Shown: positions 35,335 to 44,397, counted from the first letter of the stretch. The stretch is DNA of 64,000 nucleotides from Achromobacter xylosoxidans (GCF_001457475.1 NZ_LN831029.1:5518001-5582000), one strand, 5' to 3'. Program-made: numbers and translations. The notes: generated by a model from the letters alone, not told the origin.

Positions 35335-36792
35335 ATGGATCGCATGAACCTCGACCACGACGCCTGCTACAGCGCCATCCGCGTGCGCGACGCCCGTTAC
35401 GACGGCCGCTTCTTCACCGCCGTCAAGACCACGCGCATCTATTGCCGCCCGGTCTGCCCGGCGCGCACGCCGCTGTCGCGCAATGTTGTCTTCTACCCGA
35501 CGGCGGCCGCCGCCCAGGAAGCGGGTTTCCATCCCTGCCTGCGCTGCCGGCCCGAAACCGCGCCCGCCGCCGGCCGCGGCCGCGACCTGCCCGACGGCGT
35601 CGCGCGCGCCCTCGGCCTGATCGAACTCGGCGCGCTCGACGACGCCGGCGTCGACGCCCTGGCCGCGCGCCTGGGCGTCGGCGAACGCCAGTTGCGGCGC
35701 CAGTTCCGCCAGCACCTGGGGGCTTCGCCCGTGGCCGTGGCGCAGACCCGGCGCGTGTTGCTGGCCAAGCAGCTGATCCACGAAACCCGCCTGCCCATGG
35801 CCGAGATCGCGTTTGCCGCCGGCTTCGGCAGCATCCGCCGCTTCAACGAGATCTTCCTGGCCCTGTTCGGCCGCGCCCCGGGCGAACTGCGGCGCTCCGG
35901 CAAGCCCGATGTCCCGGCCGGCCCGCAGGGCGAAATCAAGCTGCTGCTGCGCTACCGCCCGCCCTACGACTGGCCCGCCATGCTGGACTTCCTGCGCGTG
36001 CGCGCCATCCCCGGCATCGAACGGGTCACGGACGACAGCTACACGCGCACCATCGGCCTGGACGGCGGCCAGGGCACCGTGCGGGTCGAACCCGGCCCGG
36101 GCAACGCGCTGCGAGCCACCGTCCGCTTCCCCCAGCTGCATGCCCTGCCCACCATCATCGCGCGCCTGCGCCGCGTCTTCGACCTGGCCAGCGACCCCGC
36201 CGCGCTCGCCGCGCAACTGGCCCACGACCCCGTCATGGCCGCCCTCACCGCCGCCCGTCCCGGCCTGCGCGTGCCCGGCGCCTGGGATGGCTTCGAACTC
36301 GCCCTGCGCGCCGTCCTCGGCCAGCAGATCACCGTCGGCGCCGCCATCAAGCTCGCCGGCAAACTCGTCGCCGCTTACGGCCAGCCCCTGGACCAGCCCG
36401 ACGGCGACCTGACCCACCTGTTCCCGACGCCGGCCGCCGTCGCCCCCGCCGACCTCGCCCCGCTCGGCATGCCCCGCACGCGCGCCGCCACCCTCTCCGC
36501 CGTCGCCGCCGCGGCCCTGGCCGACCCCCGCCTGTTCGACACCGCCGACTGCCTCGACAACGCCGTCACCCGCCTTCGCACCCTGCGCGGCGTCGGCGAA
36601 TGGACCGCCCAATACATCGCCCTGCGCCAGCTACGCGAACCCGACGCCTTCCCCGCCTCCGACATCGGCCTGATCCGCGCCCTGGAAAAACTGGAAAACC
36701 GCCAATACACCCCCGCCCAGCTCCTGGCCCGCGCCGAAGCCTGGCGCCCCTGGCGCGCCTATGCGGCCCAGCACTTGTGGGCGGAATATTGA
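35335..36792 (+). CDS. Ada/AlkA fusion: methyl-sensing regulator and 3-methyladenine DNA glycosylase
   Basis: 485 residues. Three parts: an Ada-type zinc domain with Cys37, Cys41, Cys68 and Cys71 (RIYCRPVCPART, HPCLRCRPE); an AraC helix-turn-helix (about 85-185; RQLRRQFRQHLGASPVAVAQTRR, MAEIAFAAGFGSIRRFNEIF); and an AlkA domain (about 195-485) with LRAVLGQQITVGAA, LRGVGEWTAQYIALR and the catalytic Asp in FPASDIGLI. It should accept methyl groups from phosphotriesters, activate repair genes, and excise alkylated bases. ATG at 35344 is an alternative start. The last third uses many C-ending codons. Confidence 0.92.
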   Translation: MDRMNLDHDACYSAIRVRDARYDGRFFTAVKTTRIYCRPVCPARTPLSRNVVFYPTAAAAQEAGFHPCLRCRPETAPAAGRGRDLPDGVARALGLIELGALDDAGVDALAARLGVGERQLRRQFRQHLGASPVAVAQTRRVLLAKQLIHETRLPMAEIAFAAGFGSIRRFNEIFLALFGRAPGELRRSGKPDVPAGPQGEIKLLLRYRPPYDWPAMLDFLRVRAIPGIERVTDDSYTRTIGLDGGQGTVRVEPGPGNALRATVRFPQLHALPTIIARLRRVFDLASDPAALAAQLAHDPVMAALTAARPGLRVPGAWDGFELALRAVLGQQITVGAAIKLAGKLVAAYGQPLDQPDGDLTHLFPTPAAVAPADLAPLGMPRTRAATLSAVAAAALADPRLFDTADCLDNAVTRLRTLRGVGEWTAQYIALRQLREPDAFPASDIGLIRALEKLENRQYTPAQLLARAEAWRPWRAYAAQHLWAEY

Positions 36793-37068
36793 GGAAGTCG
36801 GATGGCGTTACGCAATGTGGGAAGAAGCCAGCCCGCAGCCCGTAGGGGTCCGCAGACAACGCCAAGAGATGAAATCGAAAGGAAAGGGAAACACCGAACC
36901 GCGAAGCAATGACGCGAAGCGCATCAAATGCAGACTCAGCAAGGCGACTGGAGCAGCCGCGCCATCGCCAGCGCGACGCACCCAACGACGGCGTTTCACG
37001 GCCCCCGGAAACAAGGCCAAGCCCCCAACCTCAAGAAAATCCGTTCAGCACGATCCTGCTACGCAAGC
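36793..37068. other. Non-coding stretch left of element B
   Basis: Relatively A-rich for this genome, with purine runs around 36867-36895. I see no convincing gene, promoter or known repeat. Small frames on either strand lack ribosome sites and recognisable products. Confidence 0.4.
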
Positions 37069-37368
37069 GCGCAGCGCACACCGCCTCGACGCAACACCCC
37101 ACGTATGCAAAGACCGGCCGCGCAGGGCGGCCGGTCTTTGCGGGCGACGCAAGCCCCTGCGCACCCCCACTGACCTGACAGCGCCGCAAACCCAGACGCC
37201 GGTAGCCCGTTGCGCGGGGTGCCTGGGGGGTGGGCAACCTCGATGCGCCCGAGGGAATCTGAAGGAGCAGCCGCAGGCTGTGACGAAGATGACAACGGGG
37301 CAGTCCGGAGCGAACGCTCCGGACCGCAATCGTGGGCGCCCTCCCCCCAGGCGCCCCGCGCAACGGGC
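37069..37368. repeat. Structured intergenic element, copy B
   Basis: Second copy, same orientation and setting as copy A: between convergent genes, ending shortly before the minus-strand stop (37399). A GCGCAGCG edge; a hairpin with perfect 15-bp arms (37107-37121 and 37127-37141); left arm 37205-37235; core 37242-37333; right arm 37338-37368, pairing 29 of 31. The core differs from copy A at only a few bases and short indels, and keeps the 9-bp palindrome around GAAC. The arms and hairpin stems are different sequences from those of copy A but still pair. Confidence 0.85.
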
Positions 37369-37398
37369 GGCCTACGCCCCTCCGGCCGCAAAAAAAGA

Positions 37399-37881
37399 TC
37401 AGTCCCGAAAATTCTCGAACTGCAACGGCAAATCCACGTCCGTCTTCTTCAACAACGCAATCGCCGTCTGCAGATCATCCCGCTTCTTGCCGCTGATCCG
37501 CAGCTTGTCGCCGTTGATCTGGCTTTCGACCTTGAGCTTGGCGTTCTTGATCGCCGCGATCAGCTTCTTGGCCACCGGCTGCTCGATCCCCTGCTTCACC
37601 GTGATCTTCTGCCGCGCCCCGCCCAGGTTCTCCAGCGGATCCGCCACGTCCAGGCAGCGCACGTCGATCCCGCGCGCCGACAGCCGGCCGCGCAGGATGT
37701 CCAGCATCTGCTTGAGCTGGAACGCGCTCGACGCCACCTGCGTCACCACGAAGCCTTCCAGTTCGAACTTGGCATCCGTGCCCTTGAAATCGAAACGGGT
37801 GGCGAGCTCGCGGTTGGCCTGGTCGATGGCGTTGGTGAGTTCGTGTTTGTCGACTTCGGAGACGACGTCGAAAGTAGGCAT
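37399..37881 (-). CDS. yajQ: YajQ-family nucleotide/cyclic-di-GMP binding protein
   Basis: 160 residues, full family length: starts MPTFDVVSEVDKHELTNAIDQA, with TRFDFKG, KLKVESQINGDKLRISGKKRDDLQ and the closing DVDLPLQFENFRD. YajQ proteins bind RNA/nucleotides, and some (e.g. in Xanthomonas) act as cyclic-di-GMP effectors. Start chosen at the family Met; any longer frame is shadow sequence. Separated by 80 bp from the heme-transport genes transcribed the same way; functional connection not implied. Confidence 0.94.
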   Translation of the reverse strand: MPTFDVVSEVDKHELTNAIDQANRELATRFDFKGTDAKFELEGFVVTQVASSAFQLKQMLDILRGRLSARGIDVRCLDVADPLENLGGARQKITVKQGIEQPVAKKLIAAIKNAKLKVESQINGDKLRISGKKRDDLQTAIALLKKTDVDLPLQFENFRD

Positions 37882-37961
37882 GACACTGGGTCCTGTCGGT
37901 AGATGAAGAAAAGGCGGCCGCGGCCGCCGCGATTGCCCCATTTTACCGGGGCTCGCCCCCC

Positions 37962-38747
37962 TCAAGCCATCAGCACCAGCAACCGGTCCGGCTGCAACGG
38001 ATGCGGCATCACCTGCGCCTGGATGCCGTACGCCAGATACAGGTTGGCCGGCGTCAGCACCTGCGCCGGCGTGCCCTGCGCGATCGCCTGGCCGCCGCTC
38101 AGCAACAGTAGCCGGTCGCACCAGCGCGCCGCCAGGTTCATGTCGTGCAGGATCACCAGCACGCCGGTATTGCCTTCGTGCGCCAGTTGCGCTGCCCGTC
38201 GCATCAGGTCGGCCTGGTGCCTGGGATCGAGGCTGGCGGTCGGTTCGTCCAGCAGCAGGTAGCGGGCCTCGCCCGGGACGCGCGCCGCGCGGCATTGCAC
38301 CAGCACCCGGGCGAATTGCACCCGCTGCTGCTCGCCGCCCGACAGCTGCGGATAGCGCCGGCCGTCCAGGTGGCTGACGTCGGCCCATTCCAGAGCCTGG
38401 CGCGCCAGGTCATCGACCTCGGCCGGCGACAGCTCCGGAAACGGATACGCGCCCATCGCCACCACCTCGCGCACGCCCAGGTCGAAGGTCAGCCCGGGCT
38501 TCTGCGGCAGCACCGCGCGCTTGCGCGCCTGCGCGCGCGGCGGCAGCGCGCGCAGCGGGCGGCCGTCCAGCGCCAGGCTGCCGCCATCGGCCTCCAGCTC
38601 GGCCGCCAATGCGCCCAGCAGGGTCGATTTGCCGGCGCCGTTGCTGCCCAGCAGGCCCACCACCTCGCCCGGCCGGATCGCCAGCGAGACGCGGTCCAGG
38701 ATGCGCTTGCCGTCGCGCGCCAGCGTCAGGTTCTCGGCGGCCAGCAT
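37962..38747 (-). CDS. bhuV: Heme ABC transporter ATP-binding protein
   Basis: 261 residues. Walker A GSNGAGKST, signature LSGGEQQRVQFARVLVQ, Walker B YLLLDEPTASLD and the H-loop VILHDMNLAARWCD. The HmuV-like LPQKPGLTFDLGVREVVAMGAYPF segment is diagnostic for hemin ATPases. Start ATG shares one base with the bhuU stop. Powers BhuU to import heme from periplasmic BhuT. Last gene of the hur-bhu locus. Confidence 0.94.
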   Translation of the reverse strand: MLAAENLTLARDGKRILDRVSLAIRPGEVVGLLGSNGAGKSTLLGALAAELEADGGSLALDGRPLRALPPRAQARKRAVLPQKPGLTFDLGVREVVAMGAYPFPELSPAEVDDLARQALEWADVSHLDGRRYPQLSGGEQQRVQFARVLVQCRAARVPGEARYLLLDEPTASLDPRHQADLMRRAAQLAHEGNTGVLVILHDMNLAARWCDRLLLLSGGQAIAQGTPAQVLTPANLYLAYGIQAQVMPHPLQPDRLLVLMA

Positions 38748-39745
38748 CAACCGTGCCTCCGGCCGCGCGCCAGCAGCCACAGGAAGAAGGGACCGCCCAC
38801 CAGCCCGGTCACCAGGCCGATCGGCAGTTCGGCCGGCACCACCACGATCCGCGCCAGCCAGTCCGCCAGCGTCATCACCAGCCCGCCGCCCAGCAGGCAG
38901 GCCGGCAGCAGCAGGCGGTGGTTGGCGCCCAGCGTCATGCGCGCCAGGTGCGGCACCACCAGGCCGACGAACACGATGGTGCCGCTGGCGGCCACCAGCG
39001 GCCCGACGATGAGGGTGCAGGCCAGCACCAGCCGGGCGCGCGCCTGCTTGAGCGAATAGCCCAGGTGCTGGGCCTCGCGCTCGCCCAGCAGCAGCGCGTT
39101 CATCACGCGCCATTGGCGCAGCAGCCAGCACGACAGCAGCAGCACCCATGGCCCCAGGAACGCCAGCAGCTTCCAGCTGGCGCCGGCCAGGCTGCCCATG
39201 TTCCAGAAGGTCAGGTCGCGCAGCTGCGCATCGGACGCCATGAACGTGAACAGCCCGATCAGGCTGAAGGCGATGGCCGTGATGGCCACCCCCGCCAGCA
39301 GCAGCCCGGCCACGCCCGGCACGCGCCGTCCCACCACATAGGCCGACAGCGTCGCGACCAGGCTGCCGATGAAGGCGCCCGGCGCGGTGTACCAGAAGCC
39401 GCCGTGCGTCATGACGATGGCGATGACCGCGCCCAGCGAAGCGCCGGCGGAAATGCCGATCAGCCCCGGCTCGGCCAGCGGATTGCGGAACAGCGCCTGC
39501 AACGCCGCGCCGGAGATCGCCAGGCCCGCGCCCATCACCACCGCCAGCAATACCCGCGGCAGGCGGATGTCGATCAGCACGTTGCGCCACAGCGCCTGTT
39601 CAGGCGTGGGCGCGCCCCACAACAACGACGGCAGTTCACGCAGCGGGATCGGCACCGCGCCGCTGGCGCTGGCCGCCAGCACCGCCAGCACCAGCGCCGC
39701 GGCCAGCAGCGCCAATGCCAGCGGCGCCCTAGCGCGCCATGGCAT
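38747..39745 (-). CDS. bhuU: Heme ABC transporter permease (FecCD type)
   Basis: 332-residue inner-membrane permease with about nine spans. Family signatures: RLPRVLLAVVMGAGLAISGAALQALFRNPLAEPGLIGISAGASLGA, and VGPLVAASGTIVFVGLVVPHLAR near residue 235. Overlaps bhuT by 17 nt and touches bhuV, indicating translational coupling across bhuTUV. Confidence 0.94.
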   Translation of the reverse strand: MPWRARAPLALALLAAALVLAVLAASASGAVPIPLRELPSLLWGAPTPEQALWRNVLIDIRLPRVLLAVVMGAGLAISGAALQALFRNPLAEPGLIGISAGASLGAVIAIVMTHGGFWYTAPGAFIGSLVATLSAYVVGRRVPGVAGLLLAGVAITAIAFSLIGLFTFMASDAQLRDLTFWNMGSLAGASWKLLAFLGPWVLLLSCWLLRQWRVMNALLLGEREAQHLGYSLKQARARLVLACTLIVGPLVAASGTIVFVGLVVPHLARMTLGANHRLLLPACLLGGGLVMTLADWLARIVVVPAELPIGLVTGLVGGPFFLWLLARGRRHG

Positions 39746-40562
39746 GCGCCGCCTCCTGCTTGAGCTGGATCAGCGCCTGCGGCAGCCGCGGCCCCAGACC
39801 CAGGATCAGCAGATCGTCCATGACGATGATGCGCTGTTTCGCCGCGGCTTGCGTCGCCGCGATGCCGGGCAGGCGCGCAAAGCCCTCCAGGCCGCCGCTG
39901 GCCTGCAGCGATTCACGCGTGACGATGATCAGGTCGGGCGCCAGCGCGCCGATGGCCTCGGGCGACAGCGGCTTGTAGCCCTGCTGTCCCGCCAGCACGT
40001 TGTCCAGGCCGGCCAGGCGCATGATCTCGGCCGCCGCGGTGCCGCGCCCCGCGCCCTGCGGCGCGCCGCTGCGGTTGATCAGCAGCAATGCCCGCGCGCG
40101 CGTTGCCGGCATGGCTTCGGCCTTGGCCAGTTCGCCTGTCACGTCCCGCACCATCTGTTCGCCGGCCGGCGCCACGTCGAGCGCGGCCGCCACGGCGCGG
40201 ATGCGCGCCTTGAGCGAATCGACCGACGGCGCGTCCGGCACGCTCACCACCCGCACGCCGACTTCGCCCAGGCGCTTGAGCGCGTCGGGCGGACCGGCCT
40301 GCTCCGACGCCAGCACCAGGTCGGGCTGGAGCGCCAGCACGCCTTCGACCGGCACGGCGCGGTAATAGCCGACCCGCGGCAGACGGGTCGCTGCCTCCGG
40401 ATACAGGCTGGACTGATCGTCGCCGACCAGCCGCTCGCCCTGCCCCAGGCCGTAAACGATTTCCGTCACGGTTCCGCCCAGGGTCACCACGCGCGCGGGC
40501 GGCGCCGCCTGCGCGGCCGCCACCAGCATCCATCCCGCCGCCACCGCCAGCCATTTCTTCAT
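39729..40562 (-). CDS. bhuT: Periplasmic heme-binding protein
   Basis: 277 residues. Signal peptide 1-19 (KKWLAVAAGWMLVAAAQAA). The TroA-like binding fold has the hemin-receptor segments RVVTLGGTVTEIVYGLGQGERLVGDDQSSLYP and LPRVGYYRAVPVEGVLALQPDLVLAS, where the Tyr pair is well placed for heme ligation as in HmuT/ShuT. Delivers heme to BhuUV. Starts 10 nt after the bhuS stop. Confidence 0.93.
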   Translation of the reverse strand: MKKWLAVAAGWMLVAAAQAAPPARVVTLGGTVTEIVYGLGQGERLVGDDQSSLYPEAATRLPRVGYYRAVPVEGVLALQPDLVLASEQAGPPDALKRLGEVGVRVVSVPDAPSVDSLKARIRAVAAALDVAPAGEQMVRDVTGELAKAEAMPATRARALLLINRSGAPQGAGRGTAAAEIMRLAGLDNVLAGQQGYKPLSPEAIGALAPDLIIVTRESLQASGGLEGFARLPGIAATQAAAKQRIIVMDDLLILGLGPRLPQALIQLKQEAAHAMAR

Positions 40563-40572
40563 TGCATCATCC

Positions 40573-41631
40573 TCATGCGGCCAGCGGCACGCGGCACAGG
40601 CCCGACATCAATTCACGCCAACCCGTCAGTTCCGGCTTGCCCGGCTTGCGCTCGCCAAAGAACTGCGCGATCAGGTCGCCGCTGGACGAATACAGCTCCA
40701 GCGACGTCACCCAGCCATCGCTGGTGGGTTTGTTCACCACCCAGGCCGACGCGATGGCGCTGGTGTCCAGGTGCAGGTTGAAGGTCGGATCCAGCACGTT
40801 GAACCAGGGGCCGGTGCGGCGCAACTGGTGCACCGGGCCGGTGTGGATCTGGATCATGCCGCGGTTGCCCACGAAGCACATGATCGACAGGCCGCTGGCC
40901 GCCGCCGACTCCAGCATGCGTTCGACCGACTCCATCGGCACCGTCTGCGCCAGGTCCTCGCCGGCCGCGGCCAGCGCCGCCAGGCGCGACACCTTGAACT
41001 TGCGCAACAGCGGGAAGAACTCGTGCGTGTCCTGCATGCCGAGCCAGGCCTGCCGCCACTGGGCGCTGTCCTCGACGCTCGGCGCGTCGGTGGCGGCGGC
41101 ATAAGGCGCGGTGTCGGGCCAGCGCGAGGCGCCCGCGAACTTCGCCACCAGCGCGTCGTACGCGGCGGCATCGGTGGCCTCGGTGCGGTAGACCTTGTGC
41201 ACCGCCACGCCCGCGCCGTCGAAGAACTGCAGGCTGTGGCGGCCGTCCTGCTCGACCGCCCAGGCGGAGGCCCAGCACGAGAAGAACACCCGCAGGTCGA
41301 TGTCCGGCCCCAGCACCAGGCCGACCGGGCCGTCGGCCTGGATGTCGAGGTAGGCGCCATGGCGTTCGTGCACGCACCAGTCGTTGCGCGTCAGGGCCAT
41401 CACCGGCCCCAGCGTGCCCAGTTCGCGGAAGATCTCCTGCGGCTGGCCATGCAGTTCGACTGCCTTGACACCGCCACAGCCGGCGGCGACCCATTCGGCC
41501 TCGGACACGCCGAGTTCCTGGGCCAGGTTGCGGGCGCGCAGGCCGGGCTTGGACGCCGCCAGCGCTTCGTTGCGGGCGCGCAGCTCGGCGGCGCGGGTGT
41601 CGAAATCGGGGTGCTTCACTTCGTTGCTCAT
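40573..41631 (-). CDS. bhuS: Cytoplasmic heme-handling factor (HmuS/ChuS type)
   Basis: 352 residues, two similar halves typical of the HmuS family. The first half has LRARNLAQELGVSEAEWVAA and LMALTRNDWCVHERHGAY-like MALTRNDWCVHERHG; the second has VSRLAALAAAGEDLAQTVPM, MCFVGNRGMIQIHTGPV and FNLHLDTSAIASAWVVNKPT. Homologues bind or degrade heme after import. Sits directly downstream of the receptor gene, after a strong intercistronic hairpin. Confidence 0.93.
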   Translation of the reverse strand: MSNEVKHPDFDTRAAELRARNEALAASKPGLRARNLAQELGVSEAEWVAAGCGGVKAVELHGQPQEIFRELGTLGPVMALTRNDWCVHERHGAYLDIQADGPVGLVLGPDIDLRVFFSCWASAWAVEQDGRHSLQFFDGAGVAVHKVYRTEATDAAAYDALVAKFAGASRWPDTAPYAAATDAPSVEDSAQWRQAWLGMQDTHEFFPLLRKFKVSRLAALAAAGEDLAQTVPMESVERMLESAAASGLSIMCFVGNRGMIQIHTGPVHQLRRTGPWFNVLDPTFNLHLDTSAIASAWVVNKPTSDGWVTSLELYSSSGDLIAQFFGERKPGKPELTGWRELMSGLCRVPLAA

Positions 41632-41664
41632 TGCGGGCCCTCCGGCCGGAATGGAAAATCGGGA

Positions 41665-41690
41665 CTGCCGCCGCTGACGCGCGGCGGCAG
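41665..41690 (-). terminator. Intercistronic hairpin between bhuR and bhuS
   Basis: Perfect 10-bp GC stem (41665-41674 with 41681-41690), 6-nt loop, just 6 nt after the bhuR stop. On the transcript an ATTTTCC stretch follows at 7 nt. Likely partial terminator or mRNA stabiliser giving more receptor than cytoplasmic protein. Confidence 0.5.
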
Positions 41691-41696
41691 CGCGGG

Positions 41697-44285
41697 TCAG
41701 TATTGATACGTCAGTGAGACGCGCAGGCTGCGTCCCGGTTCGGTGTACCAGTCCACCGGCCGCGGCAGCGCCGTGGCGCCTGCGGTCGGCACGTTGATGG
41801 CTTCCCAGTACTTCTTGTCGAACAGGTTGAACACGCCGGCCTGCACCTGCAGGCCCTTCACCGAGGCCGGGCGCCAGTAGCCCATCAGGTCCACTACGCC
41901 ATAGCCAGGCGCCTGGAAATCACGGTTGGGCGCCTTGGCGGAAGCGTCCGGATACTCGGCCTTGTTGCGACGCAGGGCCGTGGTCAGCATCGCGTCCACG
42001 CCCCATGCGTCGCGGCCATAGCCGACGCCCAGCACGGCCTTGAGCGGCGCCACCGAATTCAGGTACTGGCCGGTGCCCTCGTCCTTGCCCACGGCCCATG
42101 CCAGCGAGCCCCAGGTGCGCCAGCCCGGCGAGAATTTCCAGTGCGCGCTGGCCTCGGCGCCATAGATGCGCACCTTGGCGCGGTTGACGTTGCCGGTGAT
42201 GCCCAGCGGATACTGCCCGGCCCAACCCGCCTGCCATTGCGGCGAACCGGCGTCCAGCGGCACGTTGCTGTCGATGAAGTTCCGGTAGCGGTTATCGAAG
42301 AACGATAACGCGCCCCCCAGCGAATCGGAACCCAGCTTGGCGCCCAGTTCCCAGCCCTTGCTGGTTTCCGGCTTCAGGTAGGGGTTGCCGACCCGCAGGT
42401 AGGTGCCCGGGCCGCCGTAGTTGGTGTAGAGCTGCGTCGCGCTGGGCGCCTTGAAGCCGTAGGCGTACTGCGCGTACAGGTTCAGTTCGTCCGCGGCCTT
42501 CCAGGTGGCCAGCAGCTTGGGCGAGAAGCGCCCGCCGCCATTGTCGGGCGGCAGCGCGCCGCCGTTGCGGTTGCTGGCGTAGCTTTCGGTGGACTTGGGC
42601 TTCTGCTCGTAATGGTCGTAGCGCAGCGCCGGCATGACCGTGTAGCGGCCGTCGGCGAAGCTGAATTCGTCGGAGGCCCACAAGGCCCACTGGCTGCCCT
42701 TGGACAGCGGCACGTCGGCCTGGTTGGTGTGCAGCATGTCGCAGGTGCTGGGGAACGGCGGCCTGGGCGTGCCCGGAGGGATCGCCGGGCAATTGTCGTA
42801 ACCGCTGGAGTTCTGCTCTGTCTTGTTGCCGTACCACTCGGCTCCCAGCGTCCATATTTGCGACACCGAGGCGCCGGCGAAACGCTTGGACAGTTCTGCA
42901 TTGGCGCCGAACATGGTCTGGCGGATGGAATTGTTGCGGCCATAAGCGCCGCTTGGAAAGCTATTGGGACGGCTGGCAACCCGCTGCGCATCCAGCGCGC
43001 TGTCGAGCTGCATGCGTTGCCAGTACACCACCGCCGTGGCGCTGTCGATCCAGCCGCCCTCGCCCGGCGCCTTGTAGGCATAGTCGAACGACACGCGCTC
43101 GCGCTCGGTTTCCTTTTTGGTGGTGTTCTCGCCGATCTGGTAGCTGGTGCCCGGGCCCTGCTCGAACATGCTGTCCTGGGTGGCGTTGCGCTTGAAGTAC
43201 TCGCCGGTCAGGCCGAAACGATGTCCGCCATCCACGCGCTGTTGCAGCTTGAGCAGGAAACTGCGCTGGTCGTAGTCTTCGGGCGTCGGCTCGCTGCGGC
43301 GCGGGCCGTAGCCGCCTACGTCGCCACGGTTGTCGAGCGCGTGGCCGTTGCGCACGCCCGCCTGCACCAGCCAGAAGGTGTTGTCATGGATCTGCCCGGC
43401 CAGCGCGGCGTTGGCGCCCCAACTGCTGTCGGCGGTGTCGTAGTCGGTCTTGGCCAGCGCGCCGAAGGTCTTGCCGTCGGTCAGCAGGTCGGCCGGGCTG
43501 AGCGTGTACAGGTCGGCCAGTCCGGAAATGGCCCCCGAACCGCCCGAGCCGGCGTCGGCGCCACGCACGACGTCCAGGCGCGACAGCGTATTGAAGTCCA
43601 CCGCCTCCAGGCCGCCCTTGACGCCCCGGGCGCCGTCGTCGAGCCAGGGCAGCCGGATGCCATCGACCCGCGTCAGCACGCGGTCCTGGTCGAGCCCGCG
43701 GATGTTGATGCTGTTGTTCTGGCGGTTGAAGCTCACGCCGGGTTCGGCGCGCTTGCCCAGGTCGCTCCAGTTCTTGATCTGCAGGTCGTCCATGCGCTTG
43801 CGGTCGGTGCGCGTTTCCCATGCCGGCGCCGCCACCGCGCCTTCGCCCTGGACCGTGACCGGCGCGAGTTGCGCGACACCCGGCTGCGGCAAGGCCTGCA
43901 ACACGAATACGCCGGGGCTGCGCTCGCGCGCGGCCAGGCCGCTGCCAGCCAGCAGGCGGGCAAAGCCGTCAGCCACGGTGTATTCCCCATTCAAGCCCGC
44001 GCCACGGCGCTGGCCCACCAGCGTCGCGTCGAACAGCACCGTGACGCCGGCATGGTCGGCAAAGCGCGCCAGGTTCTCGGCCAGCGGGCCGGCCGGGATG
44101 CGGTAGCTGCGCGCCTGCTGCGCCGGCGCGGCCTGCGCCTGCGCGGCGGCGGCCGGCCACAGCATGGCGGCCGGCGCGGCCAACGCGGTGGCAAGGCGCA
44201 ACGCCAGGGTCAGGCGGGTCAGTCGGCATGGGGCCTCTCGGTTGATGGGATAGCCGCGCACGCGGCTGGCGGGGAAATGAGCCAT
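41697..44285 (-). CDS. bhuR: TonB-dependent outer-membrane heme receptor with STN signalling domain
   Basis: 862 residues. Signal to about 53 (ends AAAQAQA). Residues about 58-115 are the STN domain (YRIPAGPLAENLARFADHAGVTVLFDATLVGQRRGAGLNGEYTVADGFARLLAGSGL), which contacts the membrane regulator HurR. The plug has SVNFNRQNN-like VSFNRQNNSINIRGLDQDRVLTRVDGIRLPWLDDGARG; the barrel bears the heme-receptor FxAP region ending YAYGFKAPSATQLY, and closes in SLTYQY. Heme binding would start a signal to the sigma factor HurI and allow uptake. Overall order matches the Bordetella hurIR-bhuRSTUV locus. Confidence 0.94.
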   Translation of the reverse strand: MAHFPASRVRGYPINREAPCRLTRLTLALRLATALAAPAAMLWPAAAAQAQAAPAQQARSYRIPAGPLAENLARFADHAGVTVLFDATLVGQRRGAGLNGEYTVADGFARLLAGSGLAARERSPGVFVLQALPQPGVAQLAPVTVQGEGAVAAPAWETRTDRKRMDDLQIKNWSDLGKRAEPGVSFNRQNNSINIRGLDQDRVLTRVDGIRLPWLDDGARGVKGGLEAVDFNTLSRLDVVRGADAGSGGSGAISGLADLYTLSPADLLTDGKTFGALAKTDYDTADSSWGANAALAGQIHDNTFWLVQAGVRNGHALDNRGDVGGYGPRRSEPTPEDYDQRSFLLKLQQRVDGGHRFGLTGEYFKRNATQDSMFEQGPGTSYQIGENTTKKETERERVSFDYAYKAPGEGGWIDSATAVVYWQRMQLDSALDAQRVASRPNSFPSGAYGRNNSIRQTMFGANAELSKRFAGASVSQIWTLGAEWYGNKTEQNSSGYDNCPAIPPGTPRPPFPSTCDMLHTNQADVPLSKGSQWALWASDEFSFADGRYTVMPALRYDHYEQKPKSTESYASNRNGGALPPDNGGGRFSPKLLATWKAADELNLYAQYAYGFKAPSATQLYTNYGGPGTYLRVGNPYLKPETSKGWELGAKLGSDSLGGALSFFDNRYRNFIDSNVPLDAGSPQWQAGWAGQYPLGITGNVNRAKVRIYGAEASAHWKFSPGWRTWGSLAWAVGKDEGTGQYLNSVAPLKAVLGVGYGRDAWGVDAMLTTALRRNKAEYPDASAKAPNRDFQAPGYGVVDLMGYWRPASVKGLQVQAGVFNLFDKKYWEAINVPTAGATALPRPVDWYTEPGRSLRVSLTYQY

Positions 44286-44397
44286 GGTCGTCCTTTCGAT
44301 CCAACGGGTATCGGCATTCGTGTGCCTCTACTGACCATGACCCTCGACATTCGCGGACCGGACAGCGTGTCCTCGGTTTTTTTGTAACAACGACGAT

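Noticed and set aside
44358..44379. Plus-strand terminator before bhuR (GACA/TGTC stem followed by seven T)
   Set aside because: No plus-strand gene ends upstream. It lies in the presumed HurI-dependent bhuR promoter region, where its role, if any, is unclear.
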